Part shown: positions 7,002 to 15,332 of the stretch, one piece after another
Layout: every line of letters starts with the position of its first letter
Numbering within the stretch: position 1 is the stretch's first letter
Origin: Porticoccaceae bacterium UBA4026
GTDB lineage: Bacteria > Pseudomonadota > Gammaproteobacteria > Pseudomonadales > Porticoccaceae
Assembly (NCBI GenBank): GCA_002382445.1
Contig: DGAQ01000054.1
Coordinates: forward strand, 12,298-30,127
Reading direction: 5' to 3'
Length of the DNA: 17,830 bases
Made by a program: the position numbers and the translations under genes
The notes under the pieces: generated by a model
What the model saw: only the letters and a program-made list of their open reading frames with translations
What the model was told of the DNA's origin: nothing
Databases searched by the model: none

Positions 7002-7856
7002 ATGTCTGATCGTAAAAATCAATTAGAAGCTAATAAGCTGCAAAAACGCTTGCGCCGCAACGTCGGTAAGGCCGTAGCAGATTACGCTATGATAGAAGAG
7101 GGCGATCGAATTATGGTATGTCTTTCCGGTGGCAAAGATTCCTATGCCATGCTTGATATTTTAATGAATCTTCAAAAAAATGCACCGGTCGACTTCGAAT
7201 TAATTGCAGTCAACTTAGATCAAAAACAACCCGGGTTTCCAGAACAGGTGTTGCCAGCTTATCTGGATGGCTTGGGCATCGAATATCATATCTTGGAAAA
7301 AGATACCTATAGCATAGTGACCAGTAAAATCCCTGAGGGTAAGACTTACTGCAGTCTTTGTTCTAGGCTGCGCAGAGGTACGCTATATGGATTTGCTGAG
7401 CAGATAGGGGCGACTAAAGTGGCACTGGGACATCACAGGGATGATATTGTAGAAACATTGTTTCTGAATATGTTTTATCAGGGAAAACTCAAGGCAATGC
7501 CGCCTAAATTGTTGTCTGACGATAAAAAGAACATGCTTATTAGGCCTCTGGCCTACTGCCGAGAGTCGGACTTAATAGCCCTTGCAGAGCTGAAACAATA
7601 CCCCATTATCCCCTGTAATCTTTGTGGATCTCAAGAGGGCCTTCAGCGTAACGCTGTTAAAGAGATGCTGGCGCAATGGGAGCGGCAGTTTCCTGGGCGT
7701 ATTGATGCGATATTTGGCGCTATTAAAAATGTAGCGCCGTCACAGCTAGCAGATAATGTGTTGTTTGATTTCGCTGGATTAACTATTGATAGGGGGGGCT
7801 CGGGAGAGGTGTCGCATGTCGAAGTGGAATCTCAGATTAGAGCTGTTAATCTGTAA
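7002..7856 (+). CDS. ttcA: tRNA 2-thiocytidine(32) synthetase TtcA
   Basis: TtcA thiolates cytidine-32 of certain tRNAs, using ATP and a [4Fe-4S] cluster. The 284-residue product contains the PP-loop SGGKDS at 42-47 and the paired cysteines C117-SL-C120 and C205-NL-C208. Three of these are expected to hold the cluster. HHRDDIVETLFLNMFY and GSQEGLQR are also typical of the family. The ATG at 7002 (MSDRKNQLEANKLQKRLRRN) gives the normal TtcA N-terminus. The longer frame starting with TTG at 6945 runs through the likely promoter and is rejected. The gene appears to be monocistronic, with a weak terminator-like hairpin at 7910-7932. Confidence 0.95.
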   Translation: MSDRKNQLEANKLQKRLRRNVGKAVADYAMIEEGDRIMVCLSGGKDSYAMLDILMNLQKNAPVDFELIAVNLDQKQPGFPEQVLPAYLDGLGIEYHILEKDTYSIVTSKIPEGKTYCSLCSRLRRGTLYGFAEQIGATKVALGHHRDDIVETLFLNMFYQGKLKAMPPKLLSDDKKNMLIRPLAYCRESDLIALAELKQYPIIPCNLCGSQEGLQRNAVKEMLAQWERQFPGRIDAIFGAIKNVAPSQLADNVLFDFAGLTIDRGGSGEVSHVEVESQIRAVNL

Positions 7857-7909
7857 TTTATTTCTTAGCTTGGATTCCTTGCAGCACAGTTAGCTAGGCA
7901 AGAGCTTCT

Positions 7910-7952
7910 ATAGAGATTTATACTCTATTTTTAGGGCGATTTTAGAGCCCTA
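7910..7952 (+). terminator. Tandem hairpins between ttcA and putP
   Basis: ATAGAG (7910-7915) pairs with CTCTAT (7923-7928) around a 7-base loop and is followed by five Ts (7928-7932), a low-GC intrinsic-terminator shape. A second hairpin, TAGGGC (7932-7937) with GCCCTA (7947-7952), follows at once without a T-tract. The first is the likelier terminator for ttcA. Confidence 0.45.
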
Positions 7953-8004
7953 TGCGGCATGCGATAAAAGATACTGTCGTTTGAAATAATAAAAAGGAAT
8001 ATCT

Positions 8005-9504
8005 ATGTCCGGTCTGTCTATGTCCACCACTATTGCTTTCTTAATTTATGTCGCCATTGTCCTCGGTATTGGTTTCTATGCTTACTTACGGACCAAAAAT
8101 GCAACGGATTATTTTCTCGGCGGTCGAGAGCTTTCGCCAACGGTTTCCGCCATAAGTGCCGGTGCGTCTGACATGAGTGGCTGGGTTTTGCTAGGATTGC
8201 CCGGCTATGCTTATTTAGCAGGGTTAGAGGCGGCTTGGATATCCATTGGGCTAGTCATTGGGGTTGCTGCGAACTGGATGTTGGTCGCAAAAAGACTACG
8301 TGTATACAGCGCGCTCTTGGACGATGCGGTTACCTTGCCTACTTTTTTGCAGCGACGCTTTGCCGATAGTACGCCATGGTTGAAGATGATCGCTAGCGTC
8401 AGTATCTTACTATTTTTTCTCTTCTATGTGGGCTCTGGGTTGATCGCTGGTGGTAAATTATTTAATGAAGTGTTTGGCTTTGACTACCATGTGTCGGTTT
8501 TTGTCAGCGTCACCTTGATTCTCGTTTACACACTATTTGGCGGCTTTCTGGCGGTATCCTGGACCGATGTTTTCCAGGGGCTACTGATGTTGCTGGCGTT
8601 GGCCTGCGTTCCCGTTATGGTCATATCGCAGTCTGGGGGCGTTGGCGATTTTGCCTCTCAAATTAGTCAGACAAACCCCGAGTTTCTCAATATGTTTACT
8701 GACGCTAATGGAGATGCTCTTGGGTTGATGGTTATTGTTAGTACGATGGGTTGGGGCCTAGGTTATTTTGGACAACCGCATATATTGGCTCGATTCATGG
8801 CTCTGAGGTCCGCCTCAGAGACGAGTAAAGCTGCCAGCATAGGCGTCTTGTGGGCGACATTGTGCTATTTACTGGCGATTCTGGTGGGGCTGAGTGGCGT
8901 TGCTTATTTGCCGGATCTACTACCTGATTCTGAGAAAGTCTTTATTGCCCTGACGGGCTTGATTTTTCACCCATTGATTGCGGGCATTTTGCTGGCGGCT
9001 ATACTTGCCGCCATTATGAGTACAGTTGATTCTCAGTTGCTAGTCTGCTCATCTTCTCTGGCCGAGGATCTTTACCCTTTGATGGTTAAAAAACAGTTGA
9101 GCCCTGAAAATCGCTTACAGATCGGACGTATAGCTGTGGTCGTGCTGGCGCTCTGTGCAACCCTTCTTGCTATGGAACCAGATAGTAAGGTCCTTGATGT
9201 CGTATCTTATGCTTGGGCGGGTTTGGGAGCCTCGATAGGGCCGGCGATATTAGTCAGTTTGTACTGGAAGAAAATGACTTCATCAGGCGCTTTGGCGGGA
9301 ATAGTCGTGGGTGGTCTGACAGTGATCGTTTGGTCTCAACTTGAGGGCGGAATATTTAATCTCTACGCCCTAGTGCCAGGATTTATTTTTTCTTTAGTCG
9401 CTATTGCGCTGGTTTCACTACTCGACAGAAAGTCTGAAAATGAAGTCGTAGTGAGTCAGTTCAATCTTATGGAACAGCAGGTGAGTGCCGCGACAATCAA
9501 ATAA
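8005..9504 (+). CDS. putP: Sodium/proline symporter PutP
   Basis: PutP imports L-proline with Na+ across the inner membrane. The 499-residue protein (E. coli PutP is 502) has about 13 hydrophobic segments. The PutP/SSS signature is FLGGRELSPTVSAISAGASD with MSGWVLLGLPG at about 38-67. It includes the Asp (D56) equivalent to the essential E. coli Asp55, and neighbouring Ala/Met matching the Na+ site. The other half of that site is the IMSTVDSQLLVCSSSL segment around 340. GYFGQPHILARFMA is also typical. A good AAGGA ribosome-binding site lies eight bases before the ATG. No proline catabolic gene (putA) is nearby, so use as an osmolyte or as a nutrient is undetermined. A 9-bp perfect stem-loop covers the stop codon. 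Confidence 0.93.
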   Translation: MSGLSMSTTIAFLIYVAIVLGIGFYAYLRTKNATDYFLGGRELSPTVSAISAGASDMSGWVLLGLPGYAYLAGLEAAWISIGLVIGVAANWMLVAKRLRVYSALLDDAVTLPTFLQRRFADSTPWLKMIASVSILLFFLFYVGSGLIAGGKLFNEVFGFDYHVSVFVSVTLILVYTLFGGFLAVSWTDVFQGLLMLLALACVPVMVISQSGGVGDFASQISQTNPEFLNMFTDANGDALGLMVIVSTMGWGLGYFGQPHILARFMALRSASETSKAASIGVLWATLCYLLAILVGLSGVAYLPDLLPDSEKVFIALTGLIFHPLIAGILLAAILAAIMSTVDSQLLVCSSSLAEDLYPLMVKKQLSPENRLQIGRIAVVVLALCATLLAMEPDSKVLDVVSYAWAGLGASIGPAILVSLYWKKMTSSGALAGIVVGGLTVIVWSQLEGGIFNLYALVPGFIFSLVAIALVSLLDRKSENEVVVSQFNLMEQQVSAATIK

Positions 9505-9512
9505 TTGTCGCG
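9489..9512. other. Perfect 9-bp stem-loop across the putP stop codon
   Basis: CGCGACAAT (9489-9497) pairs exactly with ATTGTCGCG (9504-9512) around the loop CAAATA. The TAA stop (9502-9504) lies at the loop and the base of the right arm. The hairpin is between convergent putP and argS but has no T-tract on either side. It may be a Rho-assisted or RNA-stabilising 3' end. Confidence 0.45.
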
Positions 9513-9545
9513 ATAGTTAGTCTGCTGTAGATGAAAATTAGCTGG

Positions 9546-11273
9546 TTACATCTGTTCCATAACTTCGATGCCAAGTAGGTCCAGGCCTTGAGATAAGGTG
9601 GCAGCGCTAAGTGCGGAAAGTTTTAGTCGACTGTTCCGTGTAGCCTCTGGAACATCCTTCTTTAATACCGGGCAGAATTCATAGAAGGTCATAAAGGCAC
9701 TGGCTAGGTCGTACAGGTAGGAGCAGAGCGAGTGGGGGTAGCAGTCTATTGCGACTTGATCGATGACTTCCTCAAATTGGATTAACTTGAGCGCTAAAGC
9801 TTTCTCTTGACTCTCAACGATATCGATCGCAGCTGAAATCGTTTCAGGGTTTTTACCAGCCTTACGGAAAATACTTGAAATTCTTGTGTAGGCGTACTGT
9901 AAGTAAGGTGCTGTGTTACCTTCAAAAGACAACATTGAGTCCCAGTTAAAAATATAATCATTCGTGCGAGTGACACTCAAGTCGGCATATTTAACCGCGC
10001 CAATACCAACCTTGTTGGCAATATCTTTAACTAGCTCTTCGCTGAGGTTGTTGTTTTTTTCACGCACCAACTTTTCAGCGCGCTGAACAGCCTCTACTAG
10101 CAAGTCGGCTAATTTCACGGTTCCGCCACTGCGAGTTTTAAACGGTCGACCATTTTCGCCCATCATAGTGCCGAATGGGTGATGCTCTATGCTGACTCTC
10201 TTCGGCACATAACCGGCCTTACGTCCGGTAATAAATACCTGTTTCATATGCAGGGACTGGCGGGCGTCAATAAAATAGAGAATACGATCGGCCTGCAGTT
10301 CATTGACCCTGTAACAGAGCGCTGCCAAGTCGCTGGTTGCGTAGAGAAAACCGCCGCCAGATTTTTTTACTATCATCGGGGAAGGATGACCATTTTTGTC
10401 CGCCAACTCAGACAAAAAAACCACCTTGGCACCGTCAGAGTCTACCGCTATACCTTGCTTACTTAGGTCGTCGACGACTGATTCAAGGGCGTCGTTATAG
10501 GCGCTTTCAGGTTGAATGTGTGCCTCAAGAAGTCCGACATTGAGCCGTTGATAGATGTCTAAACTATGCGCGACTGACACCTTTATAAATTTGTGCCAAA
10601 GTTTGCGGCAATGTTCGTCGCCGGACTGCAGCTTTACCACATAGTCACGCGCCTTGTCGGCAAAACTAGGATCTTCATCAAAGTGCTTTTTTGACTGCTG
10701 ATAAAACTGCTCTAAGTCATCTAAAGCTAGTTCTGCTTGTTCGCCTTCACCTAAGTGCAATTCTAGTTCGGCAATCAGCATGCCAAACTGAGTACCCCAG
10801 TCGCCCATGTGATTTTGTCGCTTAACATTATGGCCTTGATATTCAAGAACTCGCGCTAAAGAATCTCCGATTATAGTAGAGCGCAAATGCCCTACGTGCA
10901 TCTCCTTTGCAAGGTTCGGCGAGGAGTAATCAATGACGACAGTTTGTTTATGTTCAGGTGCGAGTGTTTTGCGTTTTGCTTGATTAAGGCTTTCTGCTAA
11001 GAAAGGCTTACTCAGGTAAATGTTGATAAATCCTGGGCCTGCAATTTCCAGTTTTTCAGCGATACCCTCAAGATCGACATGATCGAGGATTTTTGCAGCT
11101 AGGTCTCTGGGGCTAGTCTGCATTCTTTTCGCTGCACCCATAGCGCCGTTAGCTTGATAATCACCAAATTGAGGTTTCCCGCTCAAGGCAATCATTGGTG
11201 AACAATCATCGGGAATGCCAGCGGAACGCATAGCCGCGTTGAATCGCTGGGTGAGGAGCGCTTTTAGTCGCAT
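9546..11273 (-). CDS. argS: Arginyl-tRNA synthetase
   Basis: ArgS charges tRNA-Arg. The 575-residue protein is within two residues of E. coli ArgS. The N-terminal additional domain (MRLKALLTQRFNAAM, QFGDYQANGAMGAAKRM, IAGPGFINIYLSKPF) is followed by the class I HIGH motif in the form HVGHLRSTIIGDSLARV at about 128. Then come GDWGTQFGMLIAEL, GGFLYATSDLAAL, and RSGGTVKLADLL in place of a canonical KMSKS, as is usual in ArgRS. The C-terminal anticodon-binding domain has YAYTRISSIFRKAG and ends in LLGIEVMEQM. The frame is intact. The start gives the expected N-terminus, with AGGA about 12 nt upstream. It is divergent from oadG and convergent with putP. Confidence 0.96.
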   Translation of the reverse strand: MRLKALLTQRFNAAMRSAGIPDDCSPMIALSGKPQFGDYQANGAMGAAKRMQTSPRDLAAKILDHVDLEGIAEKLEIAGPGFINIYLSKPFLAESLNQAKRKTLAPEHKQTVVIDYSSPNLAKEMHVGHLRSTIIGDSLARVLEYQGHNVKRQNHMGDWGTQFGMLIAELELHLGEGEQAELALDDLEQFYQQSKKHFDEDPSFADKARDYVVKLQSGDEHCRKLWHKFIKVSVAHSLDIYQRLNVGLLEAHIQPESAYNDALESVVDDLSKQGIAVDSDGAKVVFLSELADKNGHPSPMIVKKSGGGFLYATSDLAALCYRVNELQADRILYFIDARQSLHMKQVFITGRKAGYVPKRVSIEHHPFGTMMGENGRPFKTRSGGTVKLADLLVEAVQRAEKLVREKNNNLSEELVKDIANKVGIGAVKYADLSVTRTNDYIFNWDSMLSFEGNTAPYLQYAYTRISSIFRKAGKNPETISAAIDIVESQEKALALKLIQFEEVIDQVAIDCYPHSLCSYLYDLASAFMTFYEFCPVLKKDVPEATRNSRLKLSALSAATLSQGLDLLGIEVMEQM

Positions 11274-11313
11274 TTTGGGTGATTCCTATCTTCTGCAGTG
11301 TCGCTGAACAGGG

Positions 11314-11341
11314 ATTGTAGGTTTCCTACCGCAGAAAGCAA
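11314..11341 (-). promoter_or_regulatory. Candidate argS promoter
   Basis: Read on the minus strand, TTGCTT (11341-11336) and TACAAT (11319-11314) are 16 bp apart and about 40 bp before the argS ATG. A 5-bp inverted repeat with a 3-base loop, GTAGG-TTT-CCTAC (11317-11329), overlaps the -10 and spacer. Confidence 0.4.
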
Positions 11342-11349
11342 AGGGCAAC

Positions 11350-11377
11350 TTGCAAAAACTCTACTTATTGCTATAGT
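11350..11377 (+). promoter_or_regulatory. Candidate promoter for oadGAB
   Basis: TTGCAA (11350-11355) and TATAGT (11372-11377) are 16 bp apart. A transcript from here would carry a leader of about 130 nt before oadG. I looked for a riboswitch or attenuator in 11384-11515 and saw only weak, low-GC pairings, none worth naming. Confidence 0.4.
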
Positions 11378-11515
11378 TTTGACTTTTCTTGTGCGGGAAA
11401 TATCGCCCCAGCTGTAATAGAATTAGACATAGGATATGATTGGGCGTGGGTGAATGGGTCAATAGGTCGGCAGACTAATTGGGTAGCGGCAATATTAGCG
11501 CTTTAAGGTATTGGT

Positions 11516-11758
11516 ATGGAAGTAACGTTAATTTCTCAGGGTGTCGACCTTATGCTGTTTGGTATGGGGACCGTCTTTGCTTTTCTTACTCTATTGGTTG
11601 GCATCACTCACTTGATGTCAATGGCTGTTAATAAAATGGCCCCTGAAGAGTCAGACACATTGGTTGGTGCTTTACCCCTTAATAGCGCGCCGATTGTAAT
11701 CGAACCGAATGTTGCAAAAGTAATTCAGGCCGCTATAGATCAACATCGAAGTCGTTAG
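11516..11758 (+). CDS. oadG: Oxaloacetate decarboxylase gamma subunit
   Basis: OadG is the small membrane subunit that holds the Na+-pumping oxaloacetate decarboxylase complex together and aids catalysis. The 80-residue product has the expected shape: a short N-terminus, one transmembrane helix (about residues 12-36, LMLFGMGTVFAFLTLLVGIT), then a polar cytoplasmic tail. The family sequence is poorly conserved, so the call leans on length, topology and position directly before oadA and oadB, the usual gene order. AAGG lies about nine bases before the ATG. The tail lacks the His-rich end seen in some OadG proteins, which is a tolerated variation. Confidence 0.88.
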   Translation: MEVTLISQGVDLMLFGMGTVFAFLTLLVGITHLMSMAVNKMAPEESDTLVGALPLNSAPIVIEPNVAKVIQAAIDQHRSR

Positions 11759-11826
11759 ATGTAAGCGGTGAAACAATCGAGCAGAAAACTCAGTAAGATA
11801 AATTTTTTAATTGGCTGGACCTATTT

Positions 11827-13614
11827 ATGCCCTCGAAAAAGACTGTATTAGGGATAACCGAAGTTGTATTGCGTGACGCCCATCAATCGTTATTTGCGAC
11901 GCGTATGCGGATCGATGACATGTTACCTATCGCTGACAAGCTAGATCAGATTGGTTATTGGTCAATGGAGTCCTGGGGTGGAGCAACCTTTGACTCTTGT
12001 ATTCGATTTTTAGGTGAAGATCCCTGGGACCGTATCCGCGAAATTAAAAAGGTTATGCCCAACACTCCTCAGCAGATGTTATTTCGAGGCCAGAATATTC
12101 TCGGTTACAGGCACTATGCAGACGATGTTGTAATAAAATTTGTTGAGCGTGCGGCGGCTAATGGAATTGACGTATTTCGGGTGTTTGACGCAATGAACGA
12201 TATGCGCAACCTAGAGACAGCACTGAGCGCGGTAAAAAAAGTTGGCAAGCATGCCCAGGGGACAATTTCCTATACGGTGAGCCCTGTGCATACGCTTGAA
12301 TTATGGGTGGACCAGGCTCGGCAGATAGAAGATGCAGGGGCCGATTCAATTTGCATTAAAGATATGGCGGGATTGCTAACGCCTTATGTTGGTTTTGATT
12401 TGGTCACCCGCTTGAAGAAAGCGGTAGCCATCCCCATTCAGCTTCATGCCCATGCCACCACAGGTCTTTCAACAAGTACTATTATGAAATGTGTTGAGGC
12501 TGGTATAGACAATGTTGATAGCGCTATTTCGTCGATGTCGATGACCTATGGCCACTCTGCTACTGAGTCAGTAGTATCAATTTTTAAAGGCACTGATAGA
12601 GATACGGGTCTTGATATTGAAAAATTGGAAGAGATAGCAGCTTACTTTAGACCAGTGCGTAAAAAGTACGCTGAATTTGAAGGTTCGTTGAGAGGTGTTG
12701 ATTCTCGTATTTTAGTGGCTCAGGTTCCTGGTGGGATGTTGACCAACATGGAGAGCCAGTTACGACAGCAAGGCGCCGAGGATAAATTGGATGATGTGCT
12801 TGCTGAAATACCGAAGGTCCGTGAAGATTTAGGATTTATACCGCTTGTTACCCCGACTTCCCAGATAGTAGGGACGCAGGCGGTGCTAAACGTATTGACC
12901 GGCGAGAGGTATAAGACGATTACTAAAGAGACTGCGGGGGTTTTGCGCGGTGAATACGGGGCTACACCCGCCCCGGTGAATGCTGAACTACAGTTGCGAG
13001 TGCTTGATGAGGGAGAGAAGGCTATTACCTGTCGCCCTGCTGATAATATTAAACCTGAACTGGATAGTTTGAGAGCGGAACTGATAAGTCTCGCTGAACA
13101 AAATGACCTCACTCTGACCTCTGGTGAGGGCGAAATAGATGATGTGCTCACCTATGCACTTTTTCCTCAAGTTGGCTTGAAGTTTTTACAGCATAGAAAT
13201 AATCCCAACATGTTTGAACCCATTCCTACCGGCAGACCCGCCGCTAAACTTAATGAGGCAGGAGAAGAGGTGTATACCGTCGAGGTAGAAGGAAAATCCT
13301 ATCATGTTACTGTTGCCTCTGGGGGAGATGTTTCGTCCATCGCAGAATTGGGTGCGCAGCCATTAAGCGTGACACCGGCGCCAGCGCAACCTACCGCTAA
13401 TGCGGCACCTGTTAATGCTCCCTTATCGGGCACTGTTATCAGTGTGTTAGTGCAGCCAGGCCAAGTCGTCGCTGAAGGTGAGTCGATTATCATCTTGGAA
13501 GCCATGAAAATGGAGACCTCTATCAGTGCGCCCAATGCAGGCACAATTGTCGCTGTGAAAGTACAGAGTGGCGATAGCTGCGCGGTGGGTGACCTCCTTG
13601 TGACCTTGGCTTAA
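11827..13614 (+). CDS. oadA: Oxaloacetate decarboxylase alpha subunit, biotin-containing
   Basis: OadA moves the carboxyl group of oxaloacetate to biotin, giving pyruvate and carboxybiotin. The 595-residue protein has the carboxyltransferase TIM barrel: TEVVLRDAHQSLFATRMR near the start, CIKDMAGLL with the catalytic Lys, and QLHAHATTGLSTS with metal-binding His. It is followed by the conserved carboxylase domain, an Ala/Pro-rich linker (about 510-530, VTPAPAQPTANAAP), and a biotinyl domain with EAMKMETS. Lys561 is the biotin attachment site. The layout and length match other OadA proteins. It lies 68 bp after oadG and 12 bp before oadB. The ribosome-binding signal is weak. A pyruvate carboxylase B subunit would look similar, but the flanking oadG and oadB settle the identity. 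Confidence 0.96.
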   Translation: MPSKKTVLGITEVVLRDAHQSLFATRMRIDDMLPIADKLDQIGYWSMESWGGATFDSCIRFLGEDPWDRIREIKKVMPNTPQQMLFRGQNILGYRHYADDVVIKFVERAAANGIDVFRVFDAMNDMRNLETALSAVKKVGKHAQGTISYTVSPVHTLELWVDQARQIEDAGADSICIKDMAGLLTPYVGFDLVTRLKKAVAIPIQLHAHATTGLSTSTIMKCVEAGIDNVDSAISSMSMTYGHSATESVVSIFKGTDRDTGLDIEKLEEIAAYFRPVRKKYAEFEGSLRGVDSRILVAQVPGGMLTNMESQLRQQGAEDKLDDVLAEIPKVREDLGFIPLVTPTSQIVGTQAVLNVLTGERYKTITKETAGVLRGEYGATPAPVNAELQLRVLDEGEKAITCRPADNIKPELDSLRAELISLAEQNDLTLTSGEGEIDDVLTYALFPQVGLKFLQHRNNPNMFEPIPTGRPAAKLNEAGEEVYTVEVEGKSYHVTVASGGDVSSIAELGAQPLSVTPAPAQPTANAAPVNAPLSGTVISVLVQPGQVVAEGESIIILEAMKMETSISAPNAGTIVAVKVQSGDSCAVGDLLVTLA

Positions 13615-13626
13615 AGGGGGCTTACT

Positions 13627-14799
13627 ATGGAAAATATATATAGTTTGTGGGCGAGTTCTGGCCTTGCACAAATTCAGCTGGGTCAGTTAGTTATGATGGC
13701 GGTGGGCTTGTCGTTATTGTTTTTGGCCATTAGTAAGGGCTTTGAACCGCTGCTTTTGGTTCCCATAGGGTTTGGTACTATTTTAGCCAATATTCCTGGC
13801 GCTGGGTTTGATGTCGCACCGGTCTATGATGCGCTAGGTCAGATGCAGAGTCCGGGTGGGCTGCTTTACTATATTTATCATGTTGGTATTGAAACCGGCC
13901 TTTTTCCGCTGGTTATCTTCATGGGGGTGGGGGCTATGACGGACTTTGGGCCGCTATTGGCCAACCCCAAAACTTTATTGCTTGGCGCTGCTGCTCAGGT
14001 GGGTATCTTTGCCACCGTGCTTGGTGCCGTTGGGTTGAGCCATTTTGGCATCTTAGATTTTAGTATTCGTGATGCTGCTTCGATAGGGATTATCGGGGGC
14101 GCGGATGGGCCAACCGCTATTTTCGTCGCCAGTAAGTTATCACCAGATTTATTGGGTGCGGTGGCGGTGGCGGCTTATTCCTATATGGCCTTGGTGCCTA
14201 TAATCCAGCCGCCGATCATGAGGGCCCTCACGACGCCAGCAGAACGGCAGATTAAGATGGTGCAATTAAGGCCGGTTACTAAATCAGAGCGGATAGTGTT
14301 TCCTTTGACGCTGTTAGTTTTGGTTGCTTTGTTGTTACCAGATGCGGCGCCTCTTTTGGGAATGTTTTGCTTTGGTAATCTCATGCGCGAATGTGGTGTA
14401 GTCAATCGCCTCAGCGATACTGCCCAAAACGCCTTAATCAACATCGTGACGATCTTTCTAGGCTTGGGCGTGGGTTCTAAAATGAGCGCTGAAAAATTCC
14501 TAAATGCTGAGACTATGGGTATTTTGGCCTTGGGCGCCATCGCATTTTGTATTGGCACCGCATCTGGAGTGTTGATGGCTAAACTGATGAATGTCGTCTC
14601 GATCCATAAGGTAAATCCATTGATCGGCGCTGCTGGTGTTTCAGCTGTTCCGATGGCTGCGAGAGTGGCTAATAAGGTGGGTCTTGAGGCTAACCCACAA
14701 AACTTTCTATTGATGCATGCCATGGGTCCCAATGTTGCGGGTGTCATTGGTTCGGCGGTTGCTGCCGGCGTGATGATCAACTTAGTTGGGAACATGTAA
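13627..14799 (+). CDS. oadB: Oxaloacetate decarboxylase beta subunit, Na+ pump
   Basis: OadB is the integral membrane subunit that decarboxylates carboxybiotin and exports Na+. The 390-residue protein has about nine hydrophobic segments and the family hallmark SIGIIGGADGPTAIFVASKL at about 152-171. Asp160 is the expected Na+/proton ligand (Asp203 in Klebsiella). Later motifs GVSAVPMAARVANKVG and MGPNVAGVIGSAVAAGVMI complete the family pattern. It is shorter than the ~430-residue Klebsiella form but is a normal length for the family, which also includes the glutaconyl- and methylmalonyl-CoA decarboxylase beta subunits. AGGGGG lies about eight bases before the ATG. The stop is only four bases from the bolA ATG. 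Confidence 0.95.
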   Translation: MENIYSLWASSGLAQIQLGQLVMMAVGLSLLFLAISKGFEPLLLVPIGFGTILANIPGAGFDVAPVYDALGQMQSPGGLLYYIYHVGIETGLFPLVIFMGVGAMTDFGPLLANPKTLLLGAAAQVGIFATVLGAVGLSHFGILDFSIRDAASIGIIGGADGPTAIFVASKLSPDLLGAVAVAAYSYMALVPIIQPPIMRALTTPAERQIKMVQLRPVTKSERIVFPLTLLVLVALLLPDAAPLLGMFCFGNLMRECGVVNRLSDTAQNALINIVTIFLGLGVGSKMSAEKFLNAETMGILALGAIAFCIGTASGVLMAKLMNVVSIHKVNPLIGAAGVSAVPMAARVANKVGLEANPQNFLLMHAMGPNVAGVIGSAVAAGVMINLVGNM

Positions 14800-14803
14800 T
14801 CTG

Positions 14804-15112
14804 ATGGGACCTGTCGAGAAACTTATCCTTAACAAACTCGTCGCAGAGTTTGACCCCGGTACTCTTGAGGTGACCAACGAGAGTTTCATGCACTCTGTTC
14901 CAGAAGGGTCGGAAAGTCATTTCAAAATTGTCGTAGTCTGTCATAAATTTGAGGGCAAAAGGCTGGTGCAACGTCATCAGATGATTTATGCCTTGCTGCG
15001 TGAAGAGCTGGCAGGCCCAGTCCATGCGCTAGCAATGCATACTTATACCTCTGAAGAGTGGCAAACTAAAGAGCGAAGCGCGCCTGAATCCCCTAAATGC
15101 CATGGTGGGTAA
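14804..15112 (+). CDS. bolA: BolA family protein
   Basis: BolA proteins partner monothiol glutaredoxins in Fe-S cluster handling. E. coli BolA also acts as a DNA-binding regulator of shape and biofilm genes. The 102-residue product carries the family core: VTNESFMHSVPEGSESHFKI, RHQMIYALLREEL and VHALAMHTYTSEEW, with the invariant His near the end. The C-terminus SPKCHGG resembles the E. coli Cys-containing tail. I start at ATG 14804, which gives the standard N-terminus. A longer frame from TTG 14786 would begin inside oadB. The four-base gap to oadB and the lack of a clear independent ribosome-binding site suggest coupled translation. Confidence 0.93.
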   Translation: MGPVEKLILNKLVAEFDPGTLEVTNESFMHSVPEGSESHFKIVVVCHKFEGKRLVQRHQMIYALLREELAGPVHALAMHTYTSEEWQTKERSAPESPKCHGG

Positions 15113-15332
15113 CTCGCTAATTTAAGAGCTTAAAAAAGACCGCTTTTACTTCAGGCCATTTTATCTTTTCACTAATTTCTGCGGTTTACTGTTTCTGCCG
15201 GCAGTTCATCGCATATAAATGCCTATTCACCGAATTGCTCTGGAGGTTGCCGGCGCGGGGGAAGAGAATCAGACGGTCAATACCTTTCAGCCGGTGCTGG
15301 AAGAATAATTAAAATCTTAGTCAGGGGGAGTT
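15113..15332. other. Intergenic region before the repeat lipoprotein
   Basis: This 220-bp region has no convincing gene. It contains a 10-bp palindrome CTGCCGGCAG (15195-15204), a TATAAA at 15214-15219 with no good -35, and a 29-codon frame (15219-15308) with no ribosome-binding site. The part from about 15240 to 15300 is visibly GC-richer than the AT-rich stretch before it. A promoter for the lipoprotein must lie here, but I cannot place it. Confidence 0.35.

Noticed and set aside
11384..11515. Possible riboswitch or attenuator in the oadG leader
   Set aside because: Only short, AT-rich, interrupted pairings were found, with no known riboswitch core and no terminator/anti-terminator pair.
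12720..13151. 143-codon Ser-rich open frame opposite oadA
   Set aside because: It is an antisense reading of the oadA coding sequence with no ribosome-binding site or family resemblance.
14181..14795. 204-codon open frame on the minus strand opposite oadB
   Set aside because: It lies entirely within oadB, which has unmistakable family motifs, and its own translation has no recognisable pattern.
15219..15308. 29-codon frame as a real small gene
   Set aside because: It has no ribosome-binding site and no recognisable product; kept only as a low-interest observation.
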